A stretch of 64,000 nucleotides of DNA from Bryobacteraceae bacterium (GTDB lineage: Bacteria > Acidobacteriota > Terriglobia > Bryobacterales > Bryobacteraceae). Location: the NCBI GenBank assembly GCA_026002875.1, contig BPGE01000001.1:186001-250000 (forward strand), in the 5' to 3' direction. Shown here piece by piece: positions 25,868 to 34,612 of this stretch. Under the pieces are notes generated by a model, which ran no database searches, had not been told where the DNA came from, and worked only from the letters and a program-made list of their open reading frames with translations. A program made the position numbers and the translations under genes. The number at the start of each line of letters is the position of its first letter. Within the stretch, counting starts at the first letter, position 1.

Positions 25868-25897
25868 GTTTCCGGCGGGGCCTGCCCTGCCGGAAAC
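25868..25897. repeat. 9-bp inverted repeat upstream of AAC(3)-like gene
   Basis: GTTTCCGGC and GCCGGAAAC flank a 12-base loop. It sits directly upstream of a -10-like TACAAT (25912-25917) that precedes the ATG at 25929 by 11 bases, so it overlaps where a -35 box would be. It could be an operator or a hairpin. Confidence 0.5.
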
Positions 25898-25928
25898 GCT
25901 GATCCGGGGGCTACAATTCAGGAAACGC

Positions 25929-26924
25929 ATGCCTCTATCGGCCCTGAAACAGCGGTTGTTTCCCCGTGGCGTCCGCCGTGCCCTTGAACGCTGGCGCCTG
26001 CGGATTTTCCAGAGGGTGCGAAGGGCCGATCTGGTGCGCCTGCTGCGGGATCTTGGCCTGCCTTCTGGCGCGCGCATCTGCATCCACAGCCGCCTCAGCG
26101 GGCTCGGCTACCTCCCTCGAGGCCCGCAGGAGGTGCTCGAGGCGGTCCTGGAAGCCGCGCCCGGCTGCACCATCCTCATGCCCACGTTCCCCTTTCCGGG
26201 CGCCGCCCTCGACTGGGTCCGCAGCGGAGCGGTTTATGATCCTCGCCGCACGCCCTCCGCCTCCGGCGCGCTCAGCGAGGCGCTGCGGCTCTTTCCCGGC
26301 GCCGTCCGCAGCCTGCACCCGACGCACCCCTGCGCCGCCGTGGGGCCCGACGCCCGCCTGCTCATTGACGGCAGCGAAGATTCCATCGAGCCCTTCGGCC
26401 CGCAGTCCGCTTATGGCCGTTACGCCGCCAGCGCAAACGCCTGGCAATTGCTCATCCACACCAACCACACGAGCATCGTGCACTGGTTTCAGGAAGTGGC
26501 GGGCATGCCCAATCTGTTCCTGCCGGACCTGTATGAAGTGAAAGGCCTGGACTGGGAGGGCCGCCAGACCGTCCGGCGCGTCCGCGTGCACCGCCCTGTG
26601 TTGCCCCTGTATCTGGCCCTGCCGGAATACATCTGGCTGCCGGACTTCGCCATCGCGTTCCCGGCGGAGACGCGCCTCGCACTGGAGCGGCGCCTCGGCG
26701 CGCGCGTCATGGCGCCCGTGCTCGGCCGCCAGCAGGAGCTGGAGCGGCAGGGCGTGATCCGTGTCGCGCGCTACCGCGATGCGGAGATCGCCGCCGTCCA
26801 TGTCCCGCCGTGGAGCGAGCGCGTCTGCGCCGAGATGCTCGACAGCTTCGCCCGGTTCCCCGAACGCTACACGATTGAGGCCCTGGAAGCGGCCCGTCAG
26901 CGAGGAGAGCTCGTCAGCAGTTGA
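25929..26924 (+). CDS. AAC(3)-fold N-acetyltransferase family protein
   Basis: 331 aa with the fold of aminoglycoside 3-N-acetyltransferases (antibiotic NAT family). The conserved HP motif appears as SLHPTHPCAAVG, followed by EPFGPQSAYGRY, equivalent to the SP loop, and HTNHTSIVHWFQEV. Family members in environmental bacteria often acetylate sugar amines in surface polysaccharides rather than drugs, so resistance should not be assumed. AGGA lies six bases before the ATG. It is convergent with a toroid protein gene, six bases apart. Confidence 0.78.
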   Translation: MPLSALKQRLFPRGVRRALERWRLRIFQRVRRADLVRLLRDLGLPSGARICIHSRLSGLGYLPRGPQEVLEAVLEAAPGCTILMPTFPFPGAALDWVRSGAVYDPRRTPSASGALSEALRLFPGAVRSLHPTHPCAAVGPDARLLIDGSEDSIEPFGPQSAYGRYAASANAWQLLIHTNHTSIVHWFQEVAGMPNLFLPDLYEVKGLDWEGRQTVRRVRVHRPVLPLYLALPEYIWLPDFAIAFPAETRLALERRLGARVMAPVLGRQQELERQGVIRVARYRDAEIAAVHVPPWSERVCAEMLDSFARFPERYTIEALEAARQRGELVSS

Positions 26925-26930
26925 GCCCCG

Positions 26931-28115
26931 TCACTGCCTGCCCGCGGCATCCAGCTCCATCTGGCAGGCGTCGATCGCGAACTTCGCCGCCCAGTTCAGC
27001 AGCTGAAAACGGCCGTATTCGCCATCCGCCGGCCAGCTTCCCTTCACGCCGCCGGCGATCTCCGGCGGTCCGTCCAGCCGGATCGTGCGGCGCACGAAGC
27101 CCGCGGCCCTGCGCGCCGCCTCCAGCATCTCTCCGCCCCGCGCGGAATGCGGCGCGAGCAGGAACCACACGGCCGCAATCTGCACCGCGCCCGTCAGGCA
27201 CGACCATTCCACGCGCGGACGCCACTCCCGGTCGAGCCGCCCTGGAAGAAAACCATCCTCCCGGATGCAGTCCAGCAGCGCCTCCGCTCCCTTCCGGGCC
27301 GAGGCCAGGATCCACTCCTCCCGCAGCAGCCCATGGCCCTCGCACAGCCCCCGCAGCACATATCCGATCGTGTGCGTCAGCGGGCGGGAGAAATCCGTCA
27401 GGCAGCAGCGCTCGAACCAGCCGTTCGGCCGCTGCAGCCGCACCGTCCATTCCATGTTGCGCCGCACCGCCTGTTCGTATGGCTTCTCGCCCGAGACCCG
27501 CGCCGCCTCGCACAGGCCCCAGCTGATGTGCGTGTCGTAAGCCTTCGCGCCCGGCGAGGCGAAGGGCGACGTGAAGCGGCTCCACGCGCCTTCTCCGTCC
27601 TGCACCTCTGCCAGCCAGCGCGCGGCGCGGTGCATGGCGTCTTCGTAGCGCCCGCCGAATTCGCGCACGCCCGCAGCCAGGCCGATCAGGATCTGTCCGG
27701 TGTTGAACGTCACCGGCGCCACCGGCTGCTGGCCGATCATGCCGCCCGGAAACGCGCCCTCCGGAAGCTGCACGCTCAGCAGCCAGTCCAGAGCCCGGCG
27801 CGCCCGCTCCCGCAGCGCATCGTCCTTCCGGCGGCGCGCCTGATCCAGCACCGTGGGGATGATGTACCCCGTCGTCTCCGGATACGAGCGCGCCCAGCCG
27901 TCCGTCCAGCTCCAGTGGCGCGCGAAGCCTCCATCGCGCGTCGCAGAGCAATCCTGCGCCCGCCCCAGCCACGCGAGCATGGCCTCGATCGCCGCCTCCG
28001 GTCCCGGATCCGGCCCCGGTCCGCGGCGGTCCGCGCGCGCTTCATTCCGCGCCGCTTCGGGCAGTTTTCTGTCCGCCAGCCATTGGGTGATGCGATGCCG
28101 CAAGCCGCCCGCCAT
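26931..28115 (-). CDS. (Alpha/alpha)-toroid protein of the cyclase/glycosidase type
   Basis: 394 aa, no signal peptide. Regularly spaced helices with Trp, Gly and Glu turns (RRALDWLLSVQLPEGAFPG, AARWLAEVQDGEGAWSRF, NMEWTVRLQRPNGWFE) look like the repeats of prenyltransferase/squalene-cyclase or six-hairpin glycosidase folds. No DxDD cyclase motif is present, so terpene cyclisation is unlikely. Similar proteins occur in exopolysaccharide regions. The start at 28115 is well supported by GGAGGAG six to seven bases upstream; the open frame extends further but without support. It lies 78 bases downstream of thiS. Confidence 0.75.
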   Translation of the reverse strand: MAGGLRHRITQWLADRKLPEAARNEARADRRGPGPDPGPEAAIEAMLAWLGRAQDCSATRDGGFARHWSWTDGWARSYPETTGYIIPTVLDQARRRKDDALRERARRALDWLLSVQLPEGAFPGGMIGQQPVAPVTFNTGQILIGLAAGVREFGGRYEDAMHRAARWLAEVQDGEGAWSRFTSPFASPGAKAYDTHISWGLCEAARVSGEKPYEQAVRRNMEWTVRLQRPNGWFERCCLTDFSRPLTHTIGYVLRGLCEGHGLLREEWILASARKGAEALLDCIREDGFLPGRLDREWRPRVEWSCLTGAVQIAAVWFLLAPHSARGGEMLEAARRAAGFVRRTIRLDGPPEIAGGVKGSWPADGEYGRFQLLNWAAKFAIDACQMELDAAGRQ

Positions 28116-28193
28116 GGTGTGCTCCTCCGCTTCCTGATCGTCTCTCCGGAAGATCCGCGGCGCGCCGCAGCCCGTCCGCCGCAAGGCCGTCCG

Positions 28194-28409
28194 CTATCCG
28201 CCCCCGACGAACGTCACGATCTCCAGCGATGCGCCGTCTTCCACCTGCGTGGACTCCCAGTCATGCTTCCGCACCAGGCGCCGGTTCATCTCGACGGCAA
28301 CCCGCGCAGGATCCAGATCCAGGTGGCGGACAAGATTCAGGATATTCAGGCCTGCTGGAACTTGTTTCTCTTCTCCGTTGATCCGTATGGAGATAACGCC
28401 GCCATCCAT
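28194..28409 (-). CDS. thiS: Sulfur carrier protein ThiS
   Basis: 71 aa, ubiquitin-like fold. It ends in TFVGGG, the Gly-Gly tail that is adenylated and thiocarboxylated to donate sulfur in thiazole synthesis. The start sequence (ISIRINGEEKQV) and core (EMNRRLVRKHDW) fit ThiS or MoaD-like carriers, with ThiS favoured by the tail. No thiG, thiF or thiO is nearby. The ATG at 28409 is six bases from the -35 box of the divergent nuo promoter; a longer upstream reading would run through that promoter. Confidence 0.85.
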   Translation of the reverse strand: MDGGVISIRINGEEKQVPAGLNILNLVRHLDLDPARVAVEMNRRLVRKHDWESTQVEDGASLEIVTFVGGG

Positions 28410-28414
28410 CTGGT

Positions 28415-28444
28415 TTGACACGCTCTTCTGCGCCTCATTATAGT
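28415..28444 (+). promoter_or_regulatory. Sigma70-type promoter of the nuo operon
   Basis: A perfect TTGACA (28415-28420) and TATAGT (28439-28444) are 18 bases apart. Transcription should start near 28451, giving a leader of about 35 bases to nuoA. This is the best promoter match in the window. Confidence 0.8.
28437..28442 (-). promoter_or_regulatory. -10 box of divergent thiS promoter
   Basis: A perfect TATAAT read on the minus strand, 27 bases upstream of the thiS ATG and overlapping the nuo -10 box on the other strand. Its -35 region is weak (CTGGCG or nearby). Confidence 0.55.
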
Positions 28445-28485
28445 TGAAGTTTGAACGCCGCCAGGGGCGTTCCTCATCCGCCATC

Positions 28486-28887
28486 ATGCCCACTTCCATC
28501 TACGAGGCTTACTTCCCTGTCCTGGCTCAGGTGCTCCTGGCGTCGGGCCTGGCTGCGGCCCTCATCGCTCTCGGGGTTCTGCTCGGCAAACGGGTGCGCA
28601 ACCGCGTGAAAGACACGCCCTACGAGTGCGGCATCCCGCCTACGGGCGGGGCGCGCGAGCGCTTCAGCGTGAAATTCTATCTCGTGGCGATGTTGTTCAT
28701 CCTGTTTGATATCGAGGCGATCTTTTTCTACCCGTGGGCGGTGGTTTACAAGGACCTCCGGCTCTACGGGTTCATCCTGATGATCATCTTCATCGAGGTG
28801 GTCCTCACCGGCTTCTATTTCATCTGGCGCAAGGGCGTGCTGGACTGGGCCTACGGTGAAGATCATCAGGAGCCTCGCCAGAGCTGA
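28486..28887 (+). CDS. nuoA: NADH-quinone oxidoreductase subunit A
   Basis: 133-aa membrane subunit of respiratory complex I with three helices. The conserved loop TPYECGIPP and the stretch FYLVAMLFILFDIEAIF identify it. The ATG at 28486 was chosen because an upstream in-frame TTG lies in the promoter itself. It is the first gene of the nuo operon. The next gene is nuoC, nine bases on; nuoB, which normally follows nuoA, is missing. Confidence 0.95.
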   Translation: MPTSIYEAYFPVLAQVLLASGLAAALIALGVLLGKRVRNRVKDTPYECGIPPTGGARERFSVKFYLVAMLFILFDIEAIFFYPWAVVYKDLRLYGFILMIIFIEVVLTGFYFIWRKGVLDWAYGEDHQEPRQS

Positions 28888-28895
28888 GTGCCGCC

Positions 28896-29384
28896 ATGCT
28901 GCCTGCCCATCTTGAATCGCTGCCGACGCCCGCGGCTGTTGCCGCCTGGGACGCGTCCGCGCTGACCGGCGGAAGCCACGAGCGCGGCGAACTCGTGCTT
29001 TGGACCGTCCGCGAGAAGCTCGTGGACCTGTGCCGCTTCCTGAAAGAGCAGCGCCAGTTCACGCGCCTTGTGGCTGTCACCTGCATCGACCGGTATCCGT
29101 CCGAGCCGCGCTTCGAAGTCGTCTACCTGCTGCATTCCATCCCGAACAACGAGCGGCTCAGGCTGAAGGTGGCCGTGCACAGCTCCGATGCTTCCGTGCC
29201 CAGCGTGTGCGGCGTCTGGACCGGCGCCAACTGGTACGAGCGGGAAGTGTTCGACATGTTCGGCGTCCGGTTCGAAGGCCATCCGGATCTCCGCCGCATT
29301 CTGATGCCCGACTACTGGCAGGGCCACCCCCTGCGCAAGGACTTTCCGGTGCACGGGCACAAGTACAGCTACAAAGACGAGTGA
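28896..29384 (+). CDS. nuoC: NADH-quinone oxidoreductase subunit C
   Basis: 162-aa peripheral-arm subunit (30-kDa type), separate from NuoD. Signature WYEREVFDMFGVRFEGHPD and RRILMPDYW near the C-terminus. Normal length. It normally contacts NuoB and NuoD; NuoB is not encoded here. Confidence 0.95.
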   Translation: MLPAHLESLPTPAAVAAWDASALTGGSHERGELVLWTVREKLVDLCRFLKEQRQFTRLVAVTCIDRYPSEPRFEVVYLLHSIPNNERLRLKVAVHSSDASVPSVCGVWTGANWYEREVFDMFGVRFEGHPDLRRILMPDYWQGHPLRKDFPVHGHKYSYKDE

Positions 29385-29417
29385 CGCCCGCGCCGCGCCA
29401 GAGAGAAGGAATCAGCG

Positions 29418-30647
29418 ATGAACCCGACAGACACCGTCCTGGATTCCAGACTGCAGGAAATGGCGCCGGAGTCGCCCGGCTCGCCGCGGCGCATGGTGCT
29501 GAACATGGGGCCGCAGCACCCCTCCACGCACGGCGTGCTGCGCGTCATCCTCGAGCTCGACGGCGAAATCGTCACCAAGGCCCAGCCTGACATCGGGTTC
29601 CTCCACACGGGCATCGAGAAGCAGGCGGAAGCCCTGGGCTGGCAGCAGGTGGTCACCATCACGGACCGGATGGACTACCTGGCCAACCTGTCCAACAACC
29701 TGGCCTACGCGCTGCCCGTGGAAAAGCTTCTCGGCATCGAGATCCCGCCCAAAGCCCAATGGATGCGCGTGCTGCTGGCCGAACTGTCGCGCATCAACAG
29801 CCATGTCGTCTGGCTGGGCACGCATGCGCTCGACCTGGGCGCGATGACCGTCTTTTTCTATTGTTTCCGCGAGCGCGAAGACCTGCTGCGCCTGTTCGAG
29901 ATGTTCAGCGGCCAGCGCATGATGACCAGCTACATCCGCATCGGCGGGCTCGCGCTCGAGCCCCCGCGCGGCTGGGACAAGGCGGTGCGCAGGTTCATCC
30001 GCGAGCTGCCGGCCAAGGTGGATGAGTACGAAGCGCTGCTGAAGGAGAACCCCATCTTCCTGCGCCGCACGCAGGGCGTTGCGCACCTTCCCCTGGAGCG
30101 CCTGCTCGATCTGGGCGTCACCGGACCGATGATCCGCGCCGCGGGTCTCGGCTGGGACATCCGCAAGGCGGAGCCTTACTCCAGTTACGACAAGTTCGAC
30201 TTCCAGGTGCCCGTGCGGCAGGAAAGCGACGTCTACGCGCGTTTCCTCGTGCGGCTGGAAGAGATCCGGCAGAGCGCGCGCATCGTCGAGCAGGCGCTCG
30301 ACGGCATGCCGGAAGGCCCCTGGAAGGCGGATGCGCCCCACGTCGTTCTTCCCGACCGGGAAAAGATGAAGACGCAGATGGAGGCGCTGATCTACCACTT
30401 CAAGATCGTCACCGAAGGCATGCGCGTGCCCGCGGGCGAAGCCTACGTGCCCGTGGAGAGCCCGCGCGGCGAGATCGGCTTCTATGTGGTGAGCGACGGC
30501 GGCGCGCAGCCGTGGCGCGTGTTCATGCGCACGCCGAGCTTCGGCAATCTGCAGGCGTTGCCGGAGATGTTCGAAGGGCGGCTGATCGCCGACACGATTG
30601 CCGCGCTGGGCAGCATGGACTTCGTGCTGGGCGACGTGGACCGTTGA
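29418..30647 (+). CDS. nuoD: NADH-quinone oxidoreductase subunit D
   Basis: 409-aa 49-kDa-type subunit lining the quinone site. Family motifs include MGPQHPSTHGVLR with the quinone-site His, and the terminal GSMDFVLGDVDR. The Shine-Dalgarno AAGGAA lies eight bases before the ATG. Sequence looks complete, so the quinone chamber can form if NuoB is supplied from elsewhere. Confidence 0.97.
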   Translation: MNPTDTVLDSRLQEMAPESPGSPRRMVLNMGPQHPSTHGVLRVILELDGEIVTKAQPDIGFLHTGIEKQAEALGWQQVVTITDRMDYLANLSNNLAYALPVEKLLGIEIPPKAQWMRVLLAELSRINSHVVWLGTHALDLGAMTVFFYCFREREDLLRLFEMFSGQRMMTSYIRIGGLALEPPRGWDKAVRRFIRELPAKVDEYEALLKENPIFLRRTQGVAHLPLERLLDLGVTGPMIRAAGLGWDIRKAEPYSSYDKFDFQVPVRQESDVYARFLVRLEEIRQSARIVEQALDGMPEGPWKADAPHVVLPDREKMKTQMEALIYHFKIVTEGMRVPAGEAYVPVESPRGEIGFYVVSDGGAQPWRVFMRTPSFGNLQALPEMFEGRLIADTIAALGSMDFVLGDVDR

Positions 30648-30666
30648 GGCGCCGGGAGCAGAAACG

Positions 30667-31149
30667 ATGACGTTTTCTCCGGAACTGGAAGCGAAGTTCG
30701 CGAAGATGATCGAAAACTATCCGCCGGGGCGGCAGAAGGGCGCGCTGATCCCCATGCTGCTCTACGCGCAGGATGAAGTCGGCGCCGTCACCGGCGAAGT
30801 GATCGACGAGATCGGACGGCGCCTGAACGTGTCGCGCGTCGAGATCGAAGAGGTGCTCGGCTACTATACCATGCTGACGCGCGAGCCGCGCGGCAAGTAT
30901 CATCTTCAGATTTGCACCAACATCAGCTGCATGCTCACCGGAGGCGAGGAGCTCTTCGAGCATGCGTGCAAAAAGCTGGGCGTCGGCAACAAGGGCAAGA
31001 CGCCGGACGGGCGGTTCTCGGTCGAGGAAGTCGAGTGCCTCGGCGCATGTTCCTGGGCGCCCGCCATGCAGGTCAACTACGATTTCCACTACCACATGAC
31101 GCCTGAAAAGCTCGACCAGCTGATCGACAGTCTGAGGAAGTTGCAGTAG
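30667..31149 (+). CDS. nuoE: NADH-quinone oxidoreductase subunit E
   Basis: 160-aa 24-kDa-type thioredoxin-like subunit carrying the N1a [2Fe-2S] cluster. The four ligands are in CTNISC and CLGAC. The ATG at 30667 has GGGAG upstream. Part of the NADH dehydrogenase module E-F-G. Confidence 0.96.
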   Translation: MTFSPELEAKFAKMIENYPPGRQKGALIPMLLYAQDEVGAVTGEVIDEIGRRLNVSRVEIEEVLGYYTMLTREPRGKYHLQICTNISCMLTGGEELFEHACKKLGVGNKGKTPDGRFSVEEVECLGACSWAPAMQVNYDFHYHMTPEKLDQLIDSLRKLQ

Positions 31150-31183
31150 CGGAAGTGACAGACATCCTGACAGGAGACCGACA

Positions 31184-32509
31184 ATGACGCTGCTTGCACC
31201 CCCGCACCCGCTCGAGAAGCGGGTGCTGCTGCGCCGGTTCCCCGAGCCGCGCACGGAGCCGGTGTGGATCGACGAGTACCTCCGCACGGGCGGCTACGAA
31301 GCCCTGCGCAAGGCTCTCTCCATGGAGCCCGAACAGATCGTCGAAGAGGTGAAGAAATCGGCGCTGCGCGGGCGCGGCGGCGCCGGCTTCCCCACGGGCA
31401 TGAAGTGGAGCTTCGTCGACCGCAAGTCGCCGAAGCCGAAATATGTGGTGGTGAACGCCGACGAAGGCGAGCCCGGCACCTGCAAAGACCGCATCCTGAT
31501 GGGCTACGATCCGCACCGCCTCATCGAAGGCGTGCTGATCGGCGGCCGCGCCATCGGCGCCTGCCGCGGCTGGATCTACATCCGCGGCGAGTACCGCGAA
31601 TACATCGACATCATGGACCGCGCCATTGGCGAAGCCTACGAGCGCGGCATGCTCGGCCCGAACGTCATGGGCTCCGGCTGGGAATTCCACCTTTCCACGC
31701 ATACCGGCGCCGGCTCGTACGAATGCGGCGAAGAGACGGCGCTGCTCGAGTCGCTCGAAGGCAAGCGCGGCAACCCGCGCCTCAAGCCTCCGTTTCCGGC
31801 CACCTCGGGCGCATTTCAGTGCCCGACCATCGTCAACAACGTCGAGACCTTCTGCGCCGTGCCCGACATCATCCTGAACGGCGGCGACTGGTACGCCTCG
31901 CTCGGCACCCCGAAGAACGGCGGCACGCGTCTGGTCTGCCTGTCGGGACATATCGCGCGCCCCGGCGTGTACGAAGTCCCGCTCGGCATGAACATGCTGA
32001 CCATCCTCAACGAAATCGGCGGCGGCGTGTGGAAGGGCCGCAAGCTGAAGGCTGTCATCCCGGGCGGAAGTTCTTCGCCGGTCCTCAAAGCCGAGGAGTG
32101 CGACATCCCGGCTGACTACGATTCGCTGGCCAAAATCGGCTCGATGCTCGGCTCGGGCGCCACGGTCGTTCTCGACGAGACCACGGACATGGCGAAGGTG
32201 CTGGCGCGGCTGATGAAGTTCTACGCGCACGAAAGCTGCGGCTGGTGCATCCCGTGCCGCGAAGGCACCACCTGGCTGAAGAAGATCACTGCGCGGCTGG
32301 AAGAAGGCATCGGCAGCGAGCGGGACATCGAAACGATCGACCGCATCTCCCAAAGCATGCTCGGCCGGACGTTCTGCCCGCTGGGCGACGCGGCGGCGAT
32401 GCCGGCGATGGCGATCGTCCGCAAGTTCCGCGATGAGATTCTCGAAAAACTGGGCCACGCGGAGGCGTTCGCCCCGGTTCCGGGCGCGCAGCCGCTGGTG
32501 GTGCTGTAG
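31184..32509 (+). CDS. nuoF: NADH-quinone oxidoreductase subunit F
   Basis: 441-aa 51-kDa-type subunit binding NADH, FMN and the N3 [4Fe-4S] cluster. Visible motifs are GRGGAGFPTGMKW and NADEGEPGTCKDR (nucleotide and FMN), then CGWCIPCREG with a distal Cys in TFCPLGDAA for the cluster. A GGAG precedes the ATG. Complete and normal in length. Confidence 0.97.
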   Translation: MTLLAPPHPLEKRVLLRRFPEPRTEPVWIDEYLRTGGYEALRKALSMEPEQIVEEVKKSALRGRGGAGFPTGMKWSFVDRKSPKPKYVVVNADEGEPGTCKDRILMGYDPHRLIEGVLIGGRAIGACRGWIYIRGEYREYIDIMDRAIGEAYERGMLGPNVMGSGWEFHLSTHTGAGSYECGEETALLESLEGKRGNPRLKPPFPATSGAFQCPTIVNNVETFCAVPDIILNGGDWYASLGTPKNGGTRLVCLSGHIARPGVYEVPLGMNMLTILNEIGGGVWKGRKLKAVIPGGSSSPVLKAEECDIPADYDSLAKIGSMLGSGATVVLDETTDMAKVLARLMKFYAHESCGWCIPCREGTTWLKKITARLEEGIGSERDIETIDRISQSMLGRTFCPLGDAAAMPAMAIVRKFRDEILEKLGHAEAFAPVPGAQPLVVL

Positions 32510-32523
32510 GGGAGCGGAAGGCG

Positions 32524-34608
32524 ATGGCGAACCTGGTGACGCTCACGATCGACGGCCGGCAGGTGACGGTGCCTGCGGGCACGCTGGTGATCGACGCCGC
32601 CAAACAGGCGGGCATCGACATCCCGGCTTTCTGCTATTACGAGGGCTTCAGCGTGCAGGCAGCCTGCCGCATGTGCCTGGTGGAAGTCGAGAAGATGCCC
32701 AAGCTCCAGCCCTCCTGCGCGCTGCCCGCCGCCGAGGGCATGGTGGTGCACACGGAATCGCCCAAGGTGGTCGAGGCGCGCAAGTCCACCATCGAGTTCC
32801 TGCTGACCAACCACCCGCTCGACTGCCCCGTCTGCGACAAGGGCGGCGAGTGCGAACTGCAGGACATGACCTTCCGCTACGGCCTCGGCGAGAGCCGGTT
32901 CCTCGAGATCAAGCACCACGCCGACGAGAAGCAGTGGAGCCCGCTCGTGTTCTACGATCCGGCGCGCTGCATCCTCTGCTACCGCTGCATCCGCGTCTGC
33001 GACGAGGGACTCGGCGTCTCCGCCCTCGGCCTGAGCTTCCGCGGCGTCTCGGCGGAGATCATTCCGAACAAAGGCGACCACCTCGAGTGCGACGAGTGCG
33101 GCTGGTGCATCGACGTCTGCCCCGTGGGCGCGCTCACTTCCGGCACCTACCGCTACAAATCGCGCCCGTGGGAGATGAACTACGTGCCTGCCATCTGCAC
33201 GCACTGCTCCAACGGCTGCAAGACGACCCTCAGCGTGCGCAACGGCGAAATCATCCGCGCCAACAACCGGGACCGCTCCGGCATCAACGGCGAGTTCCTC
33301 TGCGTCAAAGGCCGCTTCGGTTTCGACTTCGTCCACAGCGAGGAGCGTCTGCAGGAGCCGCTCATCCGCAAGGACGGCAAGCTCCAGCCCGCAAGCTGGA
33401 GCGAAGCGCTGAAGCATGTCGCCGCCCGCGTCCGGGAAGCGATCGAACGCAACGGCAAGTTCGCCGTCATCGGCTCCACGCGCACGACCAACGAAGAGAA
33501 CTACTACCTGCAGAAGTTCGCACGGCAGGGGCTCCGCACCAACAACATCGATCATCACCGCTCCGGCGACGTGATCACGCTCATCGACGCCCTGGCCGGC
33601 CGCAAGGACGCTCTGGCCACGGTGAACGATCTCTACACCTGCGACGCCGCCCTGGTGCTGGGCGCGGATCTGGCGCAGCAGCATCCGCTGCTCGCCTGTC
33701 AGTTGCGCGCCAACTGGCGTCACCACCAGGCGCCGGTGTTCGTCATCACGCCCGGACCGGTGCGCGAGGATCAGTACGCCGCGCGCAGCCTCCGCGCTGA
33801 AGCGGGAACGGAGGTCGGGCGGCTCGAAGAGCTGCGCGAGGATCTGAAGACCCGGAAGAACCTCGTGATCCTCTACGGCGCCTCCGTGAAAGGCGAGGCC
33901 GTGCGCCGGCTGGTGCAGTTCGGCGATTCGCTCGGCATCCCGGTCAAGTATGTGTGCCTGGTCGATTATGTCAACTCGCGCGGCGCGGTGGACATGGGCC
34001 TGCTGCCGCATCTTGGCCCCGGCTACCGTCCGGTGGAGATCCCGGGCATGCACCTCGACGCGATGATGGACGCGCCGGATCTGGATGTCATCTGGGTCGT
34101 CGGCGCGAATCCCCTGGAGGGCGGCCGCGAGTTCGCCTCGAAGGACGCCTTCCTCATCGTGCACGAGCTGTTCCTCACCGAGACCGCTCAGCGGGCTGAC
34201 GTCGTGCTGCCCGCCATGAGCCTGTACGAAAAGAACGGCACCGTGACCAACGTCTGCGGCGAAGTGCAGCGGACCAAGGCCGGGCCGAAGGTGATGGGCA
34301 CGAAGTCCGATCTCGACATCCTCGGCCTGCTGGCCGCGCAGCTGGGCTTCGACATCGGCATCCCCTCGCATGAGAAAGTGTTCGACGAGATCCGGCGCAC
34401 CGTGCGCGGCTACAACGTGCCGCTGCCCGTGCTGGCCACGGGCGGCGCGGCCCCGGCGGCCGTCCTCAACGGCAATGTTCCTGTGGACGCGCAGCCGGAT
34501 CTGGTCCGCTCTTCGGGTGATACGCTGTTTACCTCGGGCACCCTTGGCAAGTATTCGAAGCGGCTGACGCAAGTGATGGAAGCGCCGGGCCGGCTGTTCC
34601 AACCGTAG
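32524..34608 (+). CDS. nuoG: NADH-quinone oxidoreductase subunit G
   Basis: 694-aa 75-kDa-type subunit. An N-terminal [2Fe-2S] ferredoxin domain (CYYEGFSVQAACRMC) is followed by the His-Cys3 N5 site, then two CxxCxxC groups for N4 (CILCYRC, CDECGWC). CTHCSNGC with a later Cys could hold the extra N7 cluster known in E. coli and Thermus. The C-terminal two thirds are a molybdopterin-oxidoreductase-like domain without cofactor function. Start ATG with GGAG and GAAGG close upstream. Confidence 0.96.
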   Translation: MANLVTLTIDGRQVTVPAGTLVIDAAKQAGIDIPAFCYYEGFSVQAACRMCLVEVEKMPKLQPSCALPAAEGMVVHTESPKVVEARKSTIEFLLTNHPLDCPVCDKGGECELQDMTFRYGLGESRFLEIKHHADEKQWSPLVFYDPARCILCYRCIRVCDEGLGVSALGLSFRGVSAEIIPNKGDHLECDECGWCIDVCPVGALTSGTYRYKSRPWEMNYVPAICTHCSNGCKTTLSVRNGEIIRANNRDRSGINGEFLCVKGRFGFDFVHSEERLQEPLIRKDGKLQPASWSEALKHVAARVREAIERNGKFAVIGSTRTTNEENYYLQKFARQGLRTNNIDHHRSGDVITLIDALAGRKDALATVNDLYTCDAALVLGADLAQQHPLLACQLRANWRHHQAPVFVITPGPVREDQYAARSLRAEAGTEVGRLEELREDLKTRKNLVILYGASVKGEAVRRLVQFGDSLGIPVKYVCLVDYVNSRGAVDMGLLPHLGPGYRPVEIPGMHLDAMMDAPDLDVIWVVGANPLEGGREFASKDAFLIVHELFLTETAQRADVVLPAMSLYEKNGTVTNVCGEVQRTKAGPKVMGTKSDLDILGLLAAQLGFDIGIPSHEKVFDEIRRTVRGYNVPLPVLATGGAAPAAVLNGNVPVDAQPDLVRSSGDTLFTSGTLGKYSKRLTQVMEAPGRLFQP

Positions 34609-34612
34609 TGCC

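Noticed and set aside
25929-26924. Aminoglycoside resistance gene
   Set aside because: The fold matches AAC(3), but environmental members often act on sugar precursors and no resistance context is present; kept as a family call only.
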